A DNA stretch of 64,000 nucleotides, from the NCBI GenBank assembly GCA_030538115.1, contig JAUNUP010000006.1:137984-201983 (forward strand), given 5' to 3'. Origin of the DNA: Dermatophilus congolensis. GTDB lineage: Bacteria; Actinomycetota; Actinomycetes; Actinomycetales; Dermatophilaceae. The notes beneath the pieces were generated by a model. The model was not told the DNA's origin. It searched no databases and worked only from the letters and a program-made list of their open reading frames with translations. Both the position numbers and the translations under genes were made by a program. Below, piece after piece: positions 32,576-42,901 of this stretch. The number at the start of each line of letters is the position of its first letter. Within the stretch, counting starts at the first letter, position 1.

Positions 32576-33940
32576 TCATGAGCCCGCGAGCTCGAGCGCG
32601 ATCAGCTCTGCGATGTGCGCGGTTCGAAGTTCACCGCCGGGGCCGATGATGTCTTCCCACATGAGGCGCAGGACCTTCCACCCGAGTTTGTTGAGGGCTT
32701 TGTGGCGGCGCCGTTCTGCGACGACGACGGCGCCAGCGTCGGAGCCTTGATACTTGATGGCTCCGTCGATCTCGATGACGAGTCGCTGAGCTTCGAGCGC
32801 AAGGTCGACGCGGCAAGTCCATCTGGGGGCGAGTTCGATCTTGAGCTGCGGCGTGGGCGTGTAGCCGATGAGGGTGAGTGCGTGGCGCGCAAGGCTTTCG
32901 GGCGCGGATTCGGAGCGGCCGTCGCAGTGGCGCAGCATCCGTGTGACAGCGGGCTGACCTGCCGCACCCGAGTAGGCCGCACAAGCCGAGCCGAGGAGTT
33001 CGCGTGTGACGCTGCCGAATCGGAGAGCCTGGTCGGCGGCCACCAACGCGGCGAGCGGCCCGTTGAGCCTCCCCGACTGCACGATGGCGAATTCCACGGG
33101 AACCGCGAGCGCGGCGGGGTTGAGCAGTGCCGCCTCCGGGTCGTGCTCATACCGCAGAGCCTCCTCGCGGTTCCTAGGCACGAGCGGCTCCGAGGAGCGG
33201 CGACCCACACGGCCACGTCTCGACGAAGAAGGCGCCCCACCCGGAGGGACGCCGATTGCAGACCCGCCTCCCGGCGACGCCTCCACGTTCGTCATCACGT
33301 CCTCGGACATCCCACGCTGAGGCGCGCTGGTTCCTGGCACGCCGCCCCAAGGCATCACCGGCCGAGGCGTGCCCACCCCAGTAGTCCCAACCTGACTCGC
33401 CGCTCGACCCGACGAGCTGCCCGTGGCGCTCGCGCTCTCGGGCGCCCCGAACGAGGTCGCGCTGCCTCGGCTCGGCGGACGTGCCACAGGCCGAGCAGGC
33501 AGGAGCAACGGTGCGGCGTCGTCGAAGTGCCAGGTCGCCGGTCCGCGCGAGTGCGTGACGAGCCCGGGCCGCCGGCGCGCGCGGAGGGTCTGGCGGTTCA
33601 TGAGGTGCACGGTGCGGAGGTCGGCGTTGAGCACCGGCAGCCCGTGGAGCAGGAGAGCGGAGTGGTGGCTCGCGACGGCGCCCCTCTCCCGAGCCATGAT
33701 CAGCGCGAAAGCCCGACGCCGGTGCACGGCTTTGACGGCTGAAGACTGGCCAGGAGGCATGTACCAGCCCCGCTCGACGCGCAGGTGTTGGCCCCCGCGC
33801 ACGAGCTTCTGAAGGGTGTCGCGGGGCAGCCCGCAGGCCTCGGCCTCCGCCACGCTGAACAGTCCGAACGGATTGCCGGCGCCTGCGAGACGTAGAGCTT
33901 CGGCGACGTGTTTGGGCAGGTCACCGTGGATGAGAGCCAT
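32576..33940 (-). CDS. AbiEi-like N-terminal domain fused to DUF559 (Vsr-like) nuclease domain
   Basis: About 454 aa. Residues 1-100 resemble the AbiEi antitoxin-type winged helix (FSVAEAEACGLPRDTLQKLV, then LRVERGWYMPP; HHSALLLHGLP). The centre, residues about 150-260, is Ser/Gly/Arg/Pro-rich and probably disordered. The C-terminal 100 residues are a DUF559/Vsr-like endonuclease fold: RVDLALEAQRLVIEIDGAIKY (D and E in the metal site) and RRHKALNKLGWKVLRLMWED. Such fusions are common in actinobacteria, but their role is not established. Met at 33949 is an alternative start. It sits next to the McrBC locus and may belong to a defence cluster. Confidence 0.75.
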   Translation of the reverse strand: MALIHGDLPKHVAEALRLAGAGNPFGLFSVAEAEACGLPRDTLQKLVRGGQHLRVERGWYMPPGQSSAVKAVHRRRAFALIMARERGAVASHHSALLLHGLPVLNADLRTVHLMNRQTLRARRRPGLVTHSRGPATWHFDDAAPLLLPARPVARPPSRGSATSFGAPESASATGSSSGRAASQVGTTGVGTPRPVMPWGGVPGTSAPQRGMSEDVMTNVEASPGGGSAIGVPPGGAPSSSRRGRVGRRSSEPLVPRNREEALRYEHDPEAALLNPAALAVPVEFAIVQSGRLNGPLAALVAADQALRFGSVTRELLGSACAAYSGAAGQPAVTRMLRHCDGRSESAPESLARHALTLIGYTPTPQLKIELAPRWTCRVDLALEAQRLVIEIDGAIKYQGSDAGAVVVAERRRHKALNKLGWKVLRLMWEDIIGPGGELRTAHIAELIALELAGS

Positions 33941-34234
33941 GCGAGACATCCTGCGCGCTGCCCCGGCCCGCAACCAGCGTCCCCCGAATTCTGGGGACAA
34001 CCCCTGTGGGTAACCCCGCAGCCCCTCGATGCAACGCCCCTGATGGCTGGGGCCCGAACTCGGAGTTCGACATCCAGAACAACAGGCCATCGGCACCACC
34101 ACTGACAACGGAGAGCGACCGCCGACCACGTTCCAACGCGGCCAGGGGTCGTCGAAACTGGCTAGGGGCCACGATCCAGGGCGGCCAGCCCCTGCTTGTG
34201 CAGGTTTGCGAACTCCGTGCGGGAGACTCGAATC

Positions 34235-36478
34235 ATGCCCTCGGATAAGCAAACCCCAACGGGGACTGCGGTGCTCGACGCTTCCCGCCCGACAGCCGAC
34301 ATGAAGATCGCGCACGAGGTGGGTGGGGTCATCGCCCACATGCTCGGTGATGGTCGCTCGACGATCGACCCAGAGGTGGTCATCTGGACGGGGGCTGTCG
34401 CAGAAGACTTGCGGGGGCGGGTCGAGGACAACCTGATCAGTGGAACTGATGCGAGTCAGTGGGAGAAACTCGACAGGCAACTCGATGGAGCATCGCGGCC
34501 AGTCGTGCTCCTGGCTGCGGAGCTCGTGTTGTTGCGTGAGCAGCCGGTGCGCACCGCGTTGCCGAAGACGCGGCGTGAGCACGTGGAGCGTGTGCTGGGG
34601 CACCTCAAGGTGCCGACTGAGATCCCTCACGAGCTGTCGATTTGTCTGCAGCGCGCATCCGGGGTCGCGGGCTTCAAGCCGGGAATGTCGTACAACGGGT
34701 GGTTGTGGAAGCACATCATTTGGGCCTCGACCTTTGTGCGGCACTTCGCGGAACTGCCCGAAAGCGACCGGGAGGCCGCACGAAGGGATCCGCGGGAGTT
34801 GCAGCGTCAGATGCTCGCATCGGGGGCTGATCAGTCAGACATACGAAACGCGTTGCAGTTCTTGGCAGCCCCGGAGTACTTCGAGCCGATCTCGTCGATG
34901 CAGATGAAGCGCAAGATCCGTGACGGGCTGAGCAATGCGATCGGGGGCTCGTCAGGAGAGGGAGTGGACGACGTCGATCGTGATCTGTTCGCGATTCGAG
35001 GCGCGCTCGCGCAGGAGGTCACGGCGCCGTTCAACTTCTGGTCGCCGGGAATTGTGGAGCGGTGGCAACCGGCAAAGGAGCGCTCGGCCGGGGAGGATGA
35101 GGACGAACAAGTCCCCGAGCCTCGAGAACCGCACTATTGGCTTTACTCGCCGGGGGCACAGGCCTCGGCGTGGCCTGAGTTTTCGGCCTCAGGCGTGATG
35201 GGCATCGGGTGGGACGACCTGGGAGACCTCGCGAGTTACCCCTCGCAGGAGGCGATCAGGCAAGCCTTGGATACGGACGGCACCGGAGCGTCGATGCGGA
35301 ACGACGTTCGGGCCTTGTGGCAGTTTCAGCACGAGATGGCGGTGGGCGACATCGTCTATGCCAAGCGGGGACGTCGAGAGATCATCGGTCGAGGCGTCGT
35401 CATGTCGGAGCCGCGGCACGAGCGCGAACGCTAGGATCTTCGGCACGTTCGCTCGGTCGAGTGGACCCACAAGGGTTCGTGGCCCCATCCCGGGCATGCC
35501 GCGATGAAGACGCTGACCGACATCACCAGAGACCACGAATATGTGGACAAGCTCGACGAATTGGTCTTGGGTGATGCACGCGACGAGGAGGAACGAGGGC
35601 AGCCGTCGGGCACCGCGATCGAAGCACCGATCTACGACAAGCGCGCGTTCCTGAAGGAGGTGTACCTCTCCGAGGCCAGGTACGACCGGTTGTGTTCGCT
35701 GCTGCTGCGGAAGAAGAACGTCATCCTGGCCGGTCCGCCGGGGGTAGGCAAGACGTTTGCGGCCAAGCGGCTGGCCTATTCGATCATCGGCGCGAAGCTG
35801 CCGCGCCGGGTGCAGGTGGTGCAGTTCCATCAGAGCTACTCGTACGAGGACTTCATGATGGGGTACCGGCCCACGGAGTCAGGGGGCTTCACTCTTGCGG
35901 AGGGGCCGTTCTATCGCTTCTGCAACACAGCGCGAGCCGATGATCCGGAGCGGGCGTATTTCTTCATCATTGACGAGATCAACCGCGGCAACATCTCGAA
36001 ATTTTTCGGCGAGCTGCTGATGCTCGTCGAGGCAGACAAGCGTGACCATGAGCTCCGTCTCTTGTACAAGAACGAGACGTTTTCGGTGCCGCCGAACGTG
36101 CACATCATCGGCATGATGAACACGGCGGATCGGAGCCTCGCGGTGCTCGACTATGCGCTGCGGCGCCGGTTCGGGTTCTTCGAGATGCGTCCGGGCTTCG
36201 ACTCGGATGGGTTCAAGGCCTGGCAGAGCGAGGCCGGCAGTCCTACGCTGGACGACCTGGTAGCCAGGATCATCGAGCTCAACAAGACAATCGCGGATGA
36301 CCCCGCGCTCGGTCATGGTTTCGAGATCGGGCACAGTTTCCTGTCGCGTCCGAGGGATGTCTCTGTCGATGACAATTGGCTGGTGTCGGTTGTCGAGGAC
36401 GAGTTGGTGCCCTTGCTGCAGGAGTACTGGTTCGATGTGCAGGACTGGTCGGCGAGACTGCGGGCTGCCCTGGAATGA
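34235..36478 (+). pseudogene. mcrB: McrB-type restriction NTPase, interrupted by in-frame TAG
   Basis: A single frame of 748 codons with one amber codon at 35432-35434. Residues 1-310 are a helical region of unknown fold. Residues 310-400 (HYWLYSPGAQASAWPEFSAS; GIGWDDLGDLASY; IVYAKRGRREIIGRGVV) are an EVE/PUA-like modified-base-reading region. After the TAG the frame continues with family-like DLRHVRSVEWTHKGSWPH. The AAA+ domain follows: GPPGVGKT (about residues 500-507), FFIIDEINRG and the McrB hallmark MNTADRSL. McrB drives McrC to cleave modified DNA. ATG 34235 has GGGAG 9 nt upstream. ATG 35504 could restart the AAA part. Sequencing error, mutation or suppression are all possible. Confidence 0.75.
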
Positions 36479-37530
36479 GGGATCGGTCGATCGTTATCCG
36501 AAACGTGTACGTGATGATGGCGTACGCGTTCCGGGCGTTGAACGCGCAAGGCACGATGCTGGCTGACACGGAGCGTTTCGACCACATCCACGACCTGTTC
36601 GCCGAGATATTGGCCCACGGCGTGGCGGCACAGGTGAAACGCGGCCTGCACCATGACTATTTGCGACGCGAAGAACGCCTGACAGGGGTTCGTGGCCGCA
36701 TCGACCTCACACGCACTGCTTTGGGGCGGGCCACCGCACCAGGCACGCTGACGTGCTCGTTCGACGAATTCGAACCGGACACGCCACACAACCGCGCCCT
36801 TAAATCGGTTGTCGTGCTGCTCATCCGTCACGGGCAGGTTGCGCGGGCCCGTAAAGACGCGTTGCGCCGCTTGCTGCCTTACCTCGACGCAGTCACGCTG
36901 ATTGCGCCGCGACACATCGAGTGGCGCCGAATCACGTATCACCGTGCCAATGCGGGTTACCGCTTGCTGCTGAGTGTGTGCGAGATGGTGGTGCGCGGGT
37001 TGTTGCAGACCGAGGACTCCGGCGATACGGCGCTTGCGAACTGGCTGAACGACGACGCCATGAGCAACCTGTTCGAGCGGTTTGTTCGCGAGTACTACGC
37101 GTTACATCACCCCGAACTTCATCCAGCGGCTCGAACCGTGGAATGGGACTACGACCCGGAACGCTCATTCGGCGTAGACCAACTGCCAGCGATGCGAACG
37201 GACGTCACGCTCCGCGGCGAGCACCAGACATTGATTATCGACGCCAAGTACTACGGCCGATCAATGCAGTCGAGTCGATTCAGTAAGCAAACGATCCACT
37301 CGGCGAATCTGTACCAAATCCTCACTTACGCGAAAAACGCCGACCGACATGCTGACGGGAGCGTGAGCGGTCTGCTCCTCTACGCGCAGACGGACGGCGA
37401 AGTACTTCCAAAACTCGACGCCCTCATTCAGGGAACGCGCATCAGCGCACGGTCCTTGCGCCTCGATCTGCCGTGGGCAAACACGCGGTGTGATTTGGAG
37501 GCCATCATCAAACAGATCACCCGTATGTGA
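36475..37530 (+). CDS. mcrC: McrC-like PD-(D/E)xK nuclease subunit
   Basis: 351 aa. The ATG overlaps the mcrB stop (ATGA), so the two are coupled. The N-terminus (VIRNVYVMMAYAFRAL) and HDLFAEILAHGVAAQVKRGL match McrC/5-methylcytosine restriction subunit proteins. The nuclease core is PAMRTDVTLRGEHQTLIIDA followed by KYY, giving the D...(D/E)xK metal site, near residues 240-265. It cuts DNA when loaded by the McrB ring on methylated or otherwise modified sites. Whether it works here depends on the amber codon in mcrB. Confidence 0.85.
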   Translation: MRDRSIVIRNVYVMMAYAFRALNAQGTMLADTERFDHIHDLFAEILAHGVAAQVKRGLHHDYLRREERLTGVRGRIDLTRTALGRATAPGTLTCSFDEFEPDTPHNRALKSVVVLLIRHGQVARARKDALRRLLPYLDAVTLIAPRHIEWRRITYHRANAGYRLLLSVCEMVVRGLLQTEDSGDTALANWLNDDAMSNLFERFVREYYALHHPELHPAARTVEWDYDPERSFGVDQLPAMRTDVTLRGEHQTLIIDAKYYGRSMQSSRFSKQTIHSANLYQILTYAKNADRHADGSVSGLLLYAQTDGEVLPKLDALIQGTRISARSLRLDLPWANTRCDLEAIIKQITRM

Positions 37531-37602
37531 CGAGTAGCGGTAGCCCAGGTGGCTGCACTCGCGGTAGTTGAGCGGGGTCGGATGATCCGAGGCACCCCGA
37601 AC

Positions 37603-38397
37603 TCACCGAATCGCCTGCGGAGGCTGCGCACCGGCGAGGCGGTAGACGGTGCCCGTGAGGGTGAAAGCGCTGCTCACGACACACCGGCTCACCGACAGTC
37701 CGTCGTCGCGGGCACCTCGTTGGGTCAAGGCTGTGAGGGGGTCGGAGGGCAGGCCCTGCCGCTGGGTGTAGCGAGCCACGTCTCTTCGGCACGCCTCGTC
37801 GGTTGCGGCTCCGTTGTCGGGCCCCCAGTCACCGACGGGCTCGATCCGATGAGGGCTAGCGCACGAAACCGCCTGACCGTCGTCGTCGGCACAGACGACC
37901 AGCGCCGAGGCATAGGTGCCGTCCGCAAGCGCGAGGATGTCGGCTGCGGTACCCCCCACCGCCAGGCCTCGTACACCAGGGAACGCGGCGCAGCCGCTCA
38001 TGACGGGCGCGACCCGCAATTCGACAGTCAGATCCGTGGGTACGGCGAACTCCCGTAGTGCGGTCGCATATTCACACGCTCCAGCGAGAAGCACTCCCGC
38101 TCGTGGATCAGCACATCCGATGGCCTGCCCCTCCGTATCGACACATGTGCCCGGCGTCGCGGAGTACCCCGGAGACGTGGGCGGACTGCCGGGTGGACTC
38201 GGCGAGTCTCCTCGAAACCATCCGAGCGGGACTCCGAGCCCGGCGAGCCCTGCAAGCGCCCCCACGGCGGTGAAGACTACGCCGGCTCGCATCCACGCCC
38301 TATCTTTGCGTTCACCCCGGGCGGCCGACGTGCTGCCTCTGGCGGTTTCCGCCGGCATCCCGCCGTCAGGCGAGTGGGTGTTGTCGTAACCGGGCAC
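37603..38397 (-). CDS. one-pass membrane protein with Cys-rich extracellular domain
   Basis: 264 aa. A 35-residue basic N-terminus precedes one helix (MRAGVVFTAVGALAGLAGLG), a Pro/Ser linker (SPSPPGSPPTSPGYSATPGT), and an outer domain of about 180 residues. Eight Cys and two similar units (CVDTEGQAIGCADPRAG and CADDDGQAVSCASPHRIEPV) suggest a duplicated, disulfide-bonded domain. The pattern resembles 'septum formation' family proteins of actinobacteria, but I am not certain. It lies 4 bp downstream of the lipoprotein gene on the same strand, so they form an operon. Confidence 0.6.
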   Translation of the reverse strand: MPGYDNTHSPDGGMPAETARGSTSAARGERKDRAWMRAGVVFTAVGALAGLAGLGVPLGWFRGDSPSPPGSPPTSPGYSATPGTCVDTEGQAIGCADPRAGVLLAGACEYATALREFAVPTDLTVELRVAPVMSGCAAFPGVRGLAVGGTAADILALADGTYASALVVCADDDGQAVSCASPHRIEPVGDWGPDNGAATDEACRRDVARYTQRQGLPSDPLTALTQRGARDDGLSVSRCVVSSAFTLTGTVYRLAGAQPPQAIR

Positions 38398-38401
38398 GGG
38401 T

Positions 38402-39058
38402 TCAACGCACCACGGCCATGCGAGTGATGAGCGCGCTGGACGTGCCGTTGCACCTGTAGTCGACGGTGTGCTGCTGGGGGCTGACTTCGACCACGGCGAC
38501 AGTCACACCATCGAGCGGGGTCGAAAGAGTTGCGGCACCCTTGAAGGGGATCGTCTTTGCATCAGCTTGCCGTTCGTCGGTACGCAATACGAACTGCAGC
38601 CGTTCGCGCGATGAGGTGGACGCCATGTCTTGCGCGACGTCCACCTGCAGAGTCCCGGTGGGCTGCGCGAAGCGGAACTCGAGGCGGTGGTATTCGGCGT
38701 CGTCAGAGCAGTTCACCTTCACCTGCATCGCTTGGACCGCTTGCGGCTTCCCTGCAGGAGTGAACTCGCCTTCGTTCCAGTCGGCGACGGCGAAGGCATC
38801 TGCCAGAGTGAGGCGCTGCTCCCCGGTAGACACCGTGGGCGTGACAACTCGTGTGGAGGGCTCGCTCGTGACATCCGTTGTTGCGGTCGCTTCGCTGCTG
38901 GGCGTCTCGGACGGCGTGGGCGCCTCTGTTACAGCCCATGTAGGCGATGGGCTGTCGCTAACCGTGGTTGGCGTAGCCGTATTGGAGGTCACCGTCACAC
39001 CCCCGCAGGAGGCGAGAGCCAGCATCGAAGCGGCAGTGATGACAAGCAGACGACGCAT
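38402..39058 (-). CDS. putative lipoprotein
   Basis: 218 aa. Lipobox LALASCGG, then a 60-residue Thr/Ser/Pro linker. The mature domain, about residues 80-215, has two Cys (VNCSDD; DYRCNG) and strands RLEFRFAQPTGTLQVDVAQD and TVAVVEVSPQQHTVDYRC, a jelly-roll-like pattern reminiscent of carbohydrate-binding NPCBM domains, though this is a weak match. It is the first gene of a two-gene unit with the Cys-rich membrane protein. Confidence 0.6.
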   Translation of the reverse strand: MRRLLVITAASMLALASCGGVTVTSNTATPTTVSDSPSPTWAVTEAPTPSETPSSEATATTDVTSEPSTRVVTPTVSTGEQRLTLADAFAVADWNEGEFTPAGKPQAVQAMQVKVNCSDDAEYHRLEFRFAQPTGTLQVDVAQDMASTSSRERLQFVLRTDERQADAKTIPFKGAATLSTPLDGVTVAVVEVSPQQHTVDYRCNGTSSALITRMAVVR

Positions 39059-39182
39059 AGGGCCCTCCTCGAATCACGCGGTACCCAAATGCTAGGTAAC
39101 ACAGGCAATCCGGGGGGCCTCAAACACCCCGCGACTTCCGTCAAGCGGCGTCGCATTGGTAATTGCGGCGATCCCTGGCGGC

Positions 39183-39974
39183 TCACTCGGAAGCCAGCTC
39201 GGAACTGCCCCAGAGTTCTACGCCGCCATCATCGACAATCTCCCTTCGGATACCGCGACCCGCTGTTCTCATGCGGATGGAGGTTCGGTCGGCGCGAAAC
39301 AGGTCTTTCGAGTACTCGAACGGATGCCCGTCTGCGTCGTACGTGAGCCGACGTACGAGGATCAGCGGCGCTTCTGGGGCGATGGAGAGGAGGGCCGCTT
39401 CTTCATCGGTAGCCTGGGCGACTTCGATGCGTTCCTCAGCTTCATGTGGCTCCGTGTCGTACTCGTCTTTGAGAAGCTCGTAAACCGATCCCCCGAGCGG
39501 TAGGTCCAGGAGCCCCGGGAATCGCTCAGCAGGGAAGTAGCCGTGATCGATCGAGATCGGACGGCCATCAGCGAGGCGGATGCGCTGGATGAAGTAGATG
39601 AGCTCACCCGGTGCCAATCCGAGGGCAGCTCGCACGCGGTCAGGCGGGGTGGTCATGTGCGTGCAGATCACGCGGCTGCCAGCGCGATACCCTTGGCTGG
39701 CGAGGAATCCCGGCACCCCCTCGATGCCGCCGAGGTCGCGTTCGACCTTTGGCCGGCTGACGAAAGTGCCGCCGCCACGTCCAGGGACGCGGCGAACGAG
39801 CCCTGCTTCTTCGAGCGTTCCGAGTACGGCCCGAAGTGTGCCTCGACTCACGCCGTACCGTGCGGCGAGTTCTCGTTCACCTCCCAGACGCGATCCGACG
39901 GACAACTCGCCGGCGTCGATCTCTTCGAGAAGGACGCGGCGCAACTGCTCGGCCGCCGAGCGCTCGGTCGTCAC
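39183..39974 (-). CDS. GntR/HutC-family regulator of the microcompartment operon
   Basis: 263 aa. The wHTH domain (AEQLRRVLLEEIDAGELSVG, then LGGERELAARYGVSRGTLRAVL) is followed by a UTRA ligand domain (YFIQRIRLADGRPISIDHGY; IEVAQATDEEAALLSIAPEA; LILVRRLTYDADGHPFEYSK). The HutC branch typically senses a small metabolite and represses a nearby catabolic operon. I chose GTG 39974 because GGAAGG lies 7 nt upstream. It is the last gene of the microcompartment gene set on the minus strand, 55 bp after the SDR gene, and is expected to control it and the divergent permease. Confidence 0.85.
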   Translation of the reverse strand: MTTERSAAEQLRRVLLEEIDAGELSVGSRLGGERELAARYGVSRGTLRAVLGTLEEAGLVRRVPGRGGGTFVSRPKVERDLGGIEGVPGFLASQGYRAGSRVICTHMTTPPDRVRAALGLAPGELIYFIQRIRLADGRPISIDHGYFPAERFPGLLDLPLGGSVYELLKDEYDTEPHEAEERIEVAQATDEEAALLSIAPEAPLILVRRLTYDADGHPFEYSKDLFRADRTSIRMRTAGRGIRREIVDDGGVELWGSSELASE

Positions 39975-40029
39975 GGGGTCACCTTCCACGAGCACCAGGC
40001 TAGTTGGGCGACATGCCGGCGAAGTGCAA

Positions 40030-40845
40030 CTACATCTCGTCCATCGCCTCCATGGATTCTGGCAACAGCTGTCCGCCATCGACCACGAGCGCCTGCCCGG
40101 TGATGTACGCGGCTTCATCGGTGGCGAAGAACAGGGCGGCGTTTCCGATGTCCTCGACCGCGCCGAGGCGGCGCTGGGGGATGGCCTCGGTCATCTGGCG
40201 AAGGTACGCAGCACCCATGCCGTCGAGCCCTTCCGTGGCGATATTGCCAGGGAGTACAGCGTTGACGGTGATCCCGGAGGGCGCCAATTCCATTGCAGCC
40301 GTCCGCATGAAGCCCAGTTGCGCCGCCTTGCTGGCGCCGTAGTGGGACCATCCTGGAAAGCCGGTGTAGGGGCCCGTGATCGAAGACGTGATGATCACTC
40401 GACCGGCCTTCGACTTCTTCAGCTCGTCCAAGCAAGCCTGCACGGTGTAAACCGTTCCGTCGAAGTTGACACCCATGACCTCGTGCAGGTGATCAGGCTG
40501 CATCTCTGTGAGCTTTACGGCAGGGAACTTGCCCGCATTCGCACAGACGATGTCGATACCGCCGTGCCGTTCCACCGCGGTGCGAGCCATCTTCCGGCAG
40601 GACTCAGGGTCGCTGACGTCGACGGAGACGAACGACACCGAGCCGGGCAGGTCTCGCATATCGCGCACTGCTGCCTCGCCCGTGTCCTGGTTTCGTGCAG
40701 CGATCAGCACCTTGCATCCTGACTCGGCGAAGCGCTGAGCGATGCCTCTGCCGATGCCCTTGGTTCCTCCGGTGACGATTACCGATCTTCCAGTCAGTGA
40801 TGTGAACACTTGTTTCTCACTTTCTTTCGGGCCGGGCGGCGTCAC
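40030..40845 (-). CDS. SDR dehydrogenase, probable 1-amino-2-propanol/aminoacetone oxidoreductase
   Basis: 271-aa classical short-chain dehydrogenase. The cofactor motif is [13 protein letters not shown] is in IVCANAGKF, and the catalytic Ser and YxxxK are in [20 protein letters not shown] plus ASK. The end is [13 protein letters not shown], typical of the family. In the RMM/AAU microcompartments of Mycobacterium and Rhodococcus an SDR at this place interconverts S-1-amino-2-propanol and aminoacetone with NAD(H); this identity is taken from context. ATG 40845 overlaps the kinase stop (ATGTGA). GTG 40809 is an alternative. Confidence 0.8.
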   Translation of the reverse strand: MTPPGPKESEKQVFTSLTGRSVIVTGGTKGIGRGIAQRFAESGCKVLIAARNQDTGEAAVRDMRDLPGSVSFVSVDVSDPESCRKMARTAVERHGGIDIVCANAGKFPAVKLTEMQPDHLHEVMGVNFDGTVYTVQACLDELKKSKAGRVIITSSITGPYTGFPGWSHYGASKAAQLGFMRTAAMELAPSGITVNAVLPGNIATEGLDGMGAAYLRQMTEAIPQRRLGAVEDIGNAALFFATDEAAYITGQALVVDGGQLLPESMEAMDEM

Positions 40846-41870
40846 ATGACGCGGGCGCCCGATGTGTCGAGGTAGGTGCGCGCTAGATCGCGGGTCTCGG
40901 CCGTGTACGTGGCGCCCTGGGCCTGCACTTCACGGGCGTGTGAGTGGCTGCCCATCCATGCGACGAGCAGAAGGCGGCGCAGCATCACGAACGTGGCGAG
41001 CATGTCTTCGTCGATCTGGGAGAGGTCGGTGACCGAGCGGTATCCCTCCAGCCAGGCCTGCTGCCACTCAGGCAGTCGCGGATCGTGTTCGATGAACGAC
41101 ACAGCGGTGCCGAAGTCGTACATGAACCACGAGTAGCCGCAGTCGTCGAAGTCGATGACGTTGACGCGTTCACCTTCGACGAGGAGGTTGGCGAGGCGAA
41201 GGTCGGCGTGTACGAGCCCGAATCGCTCCGGCCCGTTGCCGTAGGTCTCCAGCCGGTCACGGATCAGGCCAGCTGCCTCGCCAAACAGTTGGAGGTCTCT
41301 GCCCTCGATGCCAATGCCGTCTTGCCATCGCCCCCATCGGGGCTCATCACCGAGGGTGTTGCTCCAGTCCCAGGAGAAGCGACGGAAACCGGCCGGTGGA
41401 GTCCAGCCCTTCGAGTGCAGGTGCAGTTGGGCGGTAATGGCGCCCAACGTACGGAAGCTGGTTGGGTGCAGCACGGTCCCGTCGGGTTCGACTCCGGGCA
41501 TGACCTCGAACATCACTGCGTACCGCTCGGCTCCGTCGACCTCGGTGACGTACACCCGGTCACCGGTTTCTGTGGGCACCGTCGTGTTGGTGTTGACCGG
41601 CGAGTCGTGCAGAGCCGCGATCCAGTCGAGTTCGGAGAGGATCGAGCGTAGTGAGTGGTAGTCCTGCCGGTGCACCCGCAGAATGCCGGTGCGTCCGGTG
41701 CCGGGGTCGTCGACGCGGTAGGTGGCGTTCTCCGACAGGGTTATCAGTTCGTGTTTCACCTGGTCGGAGAAGCCGTAGTGACCGAGAGCTTCTGCGGAGA
41801 CGATGTCGTCGCGCCTTGCCTGTTCTTCTGTGGGCAGCCTGACGAACTCTTCTGCCGGGTCAATGGTCAC
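40842..41870 (-). CDS. APH-fold kinase, probable amino-alcohol (1-amino-2-propanol) kinase
   Basis: 342 aa of the aminoglycoside-phosphotransferase/choline-kinase fold. The catalytic loop [17 protein letters not shown] supplies Asp and Asn, and [17 protein letters not shown] holds the metal-binding Asp. In AAU loci the homologue uses ATP to phosphorylate 1-amino-2-propanol before an aminotransferase-fold phospho-lyase removes phosphate and ammonia. I chose GTG 41870 because GGAGGTGGAAGG precedes it. It overlaps the BMC-T gene by 11 bp and the SDR gene by 4 bp, so all are co-translated. Confidence 0.85.
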   Translation of the reverse strand: MTIDPAEEFVRLPTEEQARRDDIVSAEALGHYGFSDQVKHELITLSENATYRVDDPGTGRTGILRVHRQDYHSLRSILSELDWIAALHDSPVNTNTTVPTETGDRVYVTEVDGAERYAVMFEVMPGVEPDGTVLHPTSFRTLGAITAQLHLHSKGWTPPAGFRRFSWDWSNTLGDEPRWGRWQDGIGIEGRDLQLFGEAAGLIRDRLETYGNGPERFGLVHADLRLANLLVEGERVNVIDFDDCGYSWFMYDFGTAVSFIEHDPRLPEWQQAWLEGYRSVTDLSQIDEDMLATFVMLRRLLLVAWMGSHSHAREVQAQGATYTAETRDLARTYLDTSGARVM

Positions 41871-42507
41871 GGCCTTCCACCTCCTGCAGCACATGTGTGA
41901 TCCGGTCGCGGGCGCGGGTGACGTCACTGGTTGATCCACCGATGTATAGACGCCCCGCGGCGCCGATCATTTGCACATCGATCACTGTGATGCCGGGTGC
42001 GGCGCGTTCCGCTTCATTGGCAGCCACAGCGGCGAACAACGCGGGGGTCATCTCGTAGACCAGCAGGCTGTCCCCCGGCATGATCATCGACCCTTGACGG
42101 TTGCGGTTGAGTATCACCGCGTGTTGGTCGGTGACGTTCTCGATGACGTCATGGAAGAGCACACGGGGTTTGAGCTGGTCAGAGGCACTTGATCCGATGC
42201 CGCCGAGAATCGCTTGACCGGCGGCTTCGACTTCCGCAAGGTCGCGCCCATGCACCTCGAGCACTCCGAACTGGCGCTCTACGAACAGAATGCCGGGTTC
42301 GATCCCAGGCGCCTGTCGTAGTGCCAAGTCGATGACGCGCTGGATGGCGAGGGCGGGCGCGACCTCGATAATGAGTGCGTGGTCACCGGCGAACGGCGGG
42401 TAGCCGCGTGCGCGGGTAGGAGTACCCAGGTACGCCGCGAACTGCGGTTGCAGGTCGTTGACGTGCAGGTAGACCCTCAGTTCCGCGCTGGGTGCGGTGT
42501 CTGCCAT
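41860..42507 (-). CDS. BMC-T (tandem-domain) shell protein
   Basis: 215 aa with two BMC folds in tandem. Domain 1 holds ALIIEVAPALAIQRVIDLAL then GILFVERQFGVLEVHG, and domain 2 holds HAVILNRNRQGSMIMPGDSL then VIDVQMIGAAGRLYIGG. Trimers of such proteins fill hexagonal facet positions and often form a gated pore for larger substrates. It resembles the second BMC-T encoded at 43662-44264, so the shell has two distinct trimers. It lies between the BMC-H and kinase genes. Confidence 0.9.
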   Translation of the reverse strand: MADTAPSAELRVYLHVNDLQPQFAAYLGTPTRARGYPPFAGDHALIIEVAPALAIQRVIDLALRQAPGIEPGILFVERQFGVLEVHGRDLAEVEAAGQAILGGIGSSASDQLKPRVLFHDVIENVTDQHAVILNRNRQGSMIMPGDSLLVYEMTPALFAAVAANEAERAAPGITVIDVQMIGAAGRLYIGGSTSDVTRARDRITHVLQEVEGRDH

Positions 42508-42558
42508 CGGTTCACCTCCGAATTCCGTATTGGTGCCCCGTGAGCGGGGCGGAGCAGA

Positions 42559-42840
42559 CTAGGCGCCGGTGACTTCGAAGTGCTTGCCCAGGTCGGGGTG
42601 CGGCCGCGGGATGACGTGCACGCTGACGAGCTCGCCGACCTGGGCGGCGGTCTCCGCGCCGGCTTCGGTGGCAGCCTTGACGGCCCCGACTTCGCCGGTG
42701 ATAACTACGGAGACGAGACCGTCGCCGACCTCTTGCCGCTGGGTGATGGTGACGTTGGCAGCCTTGACCATGGCGTCGGCAGCAGCGAGTGCCGCAACGA
42801 ATCCCTTGGTCTCGATCATGCCGACTGCGTTGCTGGCCAT
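42559..42840 (-). CDS. BMC-H (single-domain) hexameric shell protein
   Basis: 93-aa canonical BMC protein: AVGMIETKGFVAALAAADAM at the N-terminus, TITQRQEVGDGLVSVVITGE in the middle and VHVIPRPHPDLGKHF at the end. Hexamers of this type make up most of the facets and carry the small pore. I chose ATG 42840 because an upstream frame lacks homology and GAGGAG precedes this ATG by 9 nt. It is the only BMC-H in the locus. Confidence 0.95.
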   Translation of the reverse strand: MASNAVGMIETKGFVAALAAADAMVKAANVTITQRQEVGDGLVSVVITGEVGAVKAATEAGAETAAQVGELVSVHVIPRPHPDLGKHFEVTGA

Positions 42841-42901
42841 GGTTGTTGCTCCTCTTCGTGGTTGTGCAGGAAATGTTGAGGTTGGTCGTCGGGCCCGCGG
42901 T

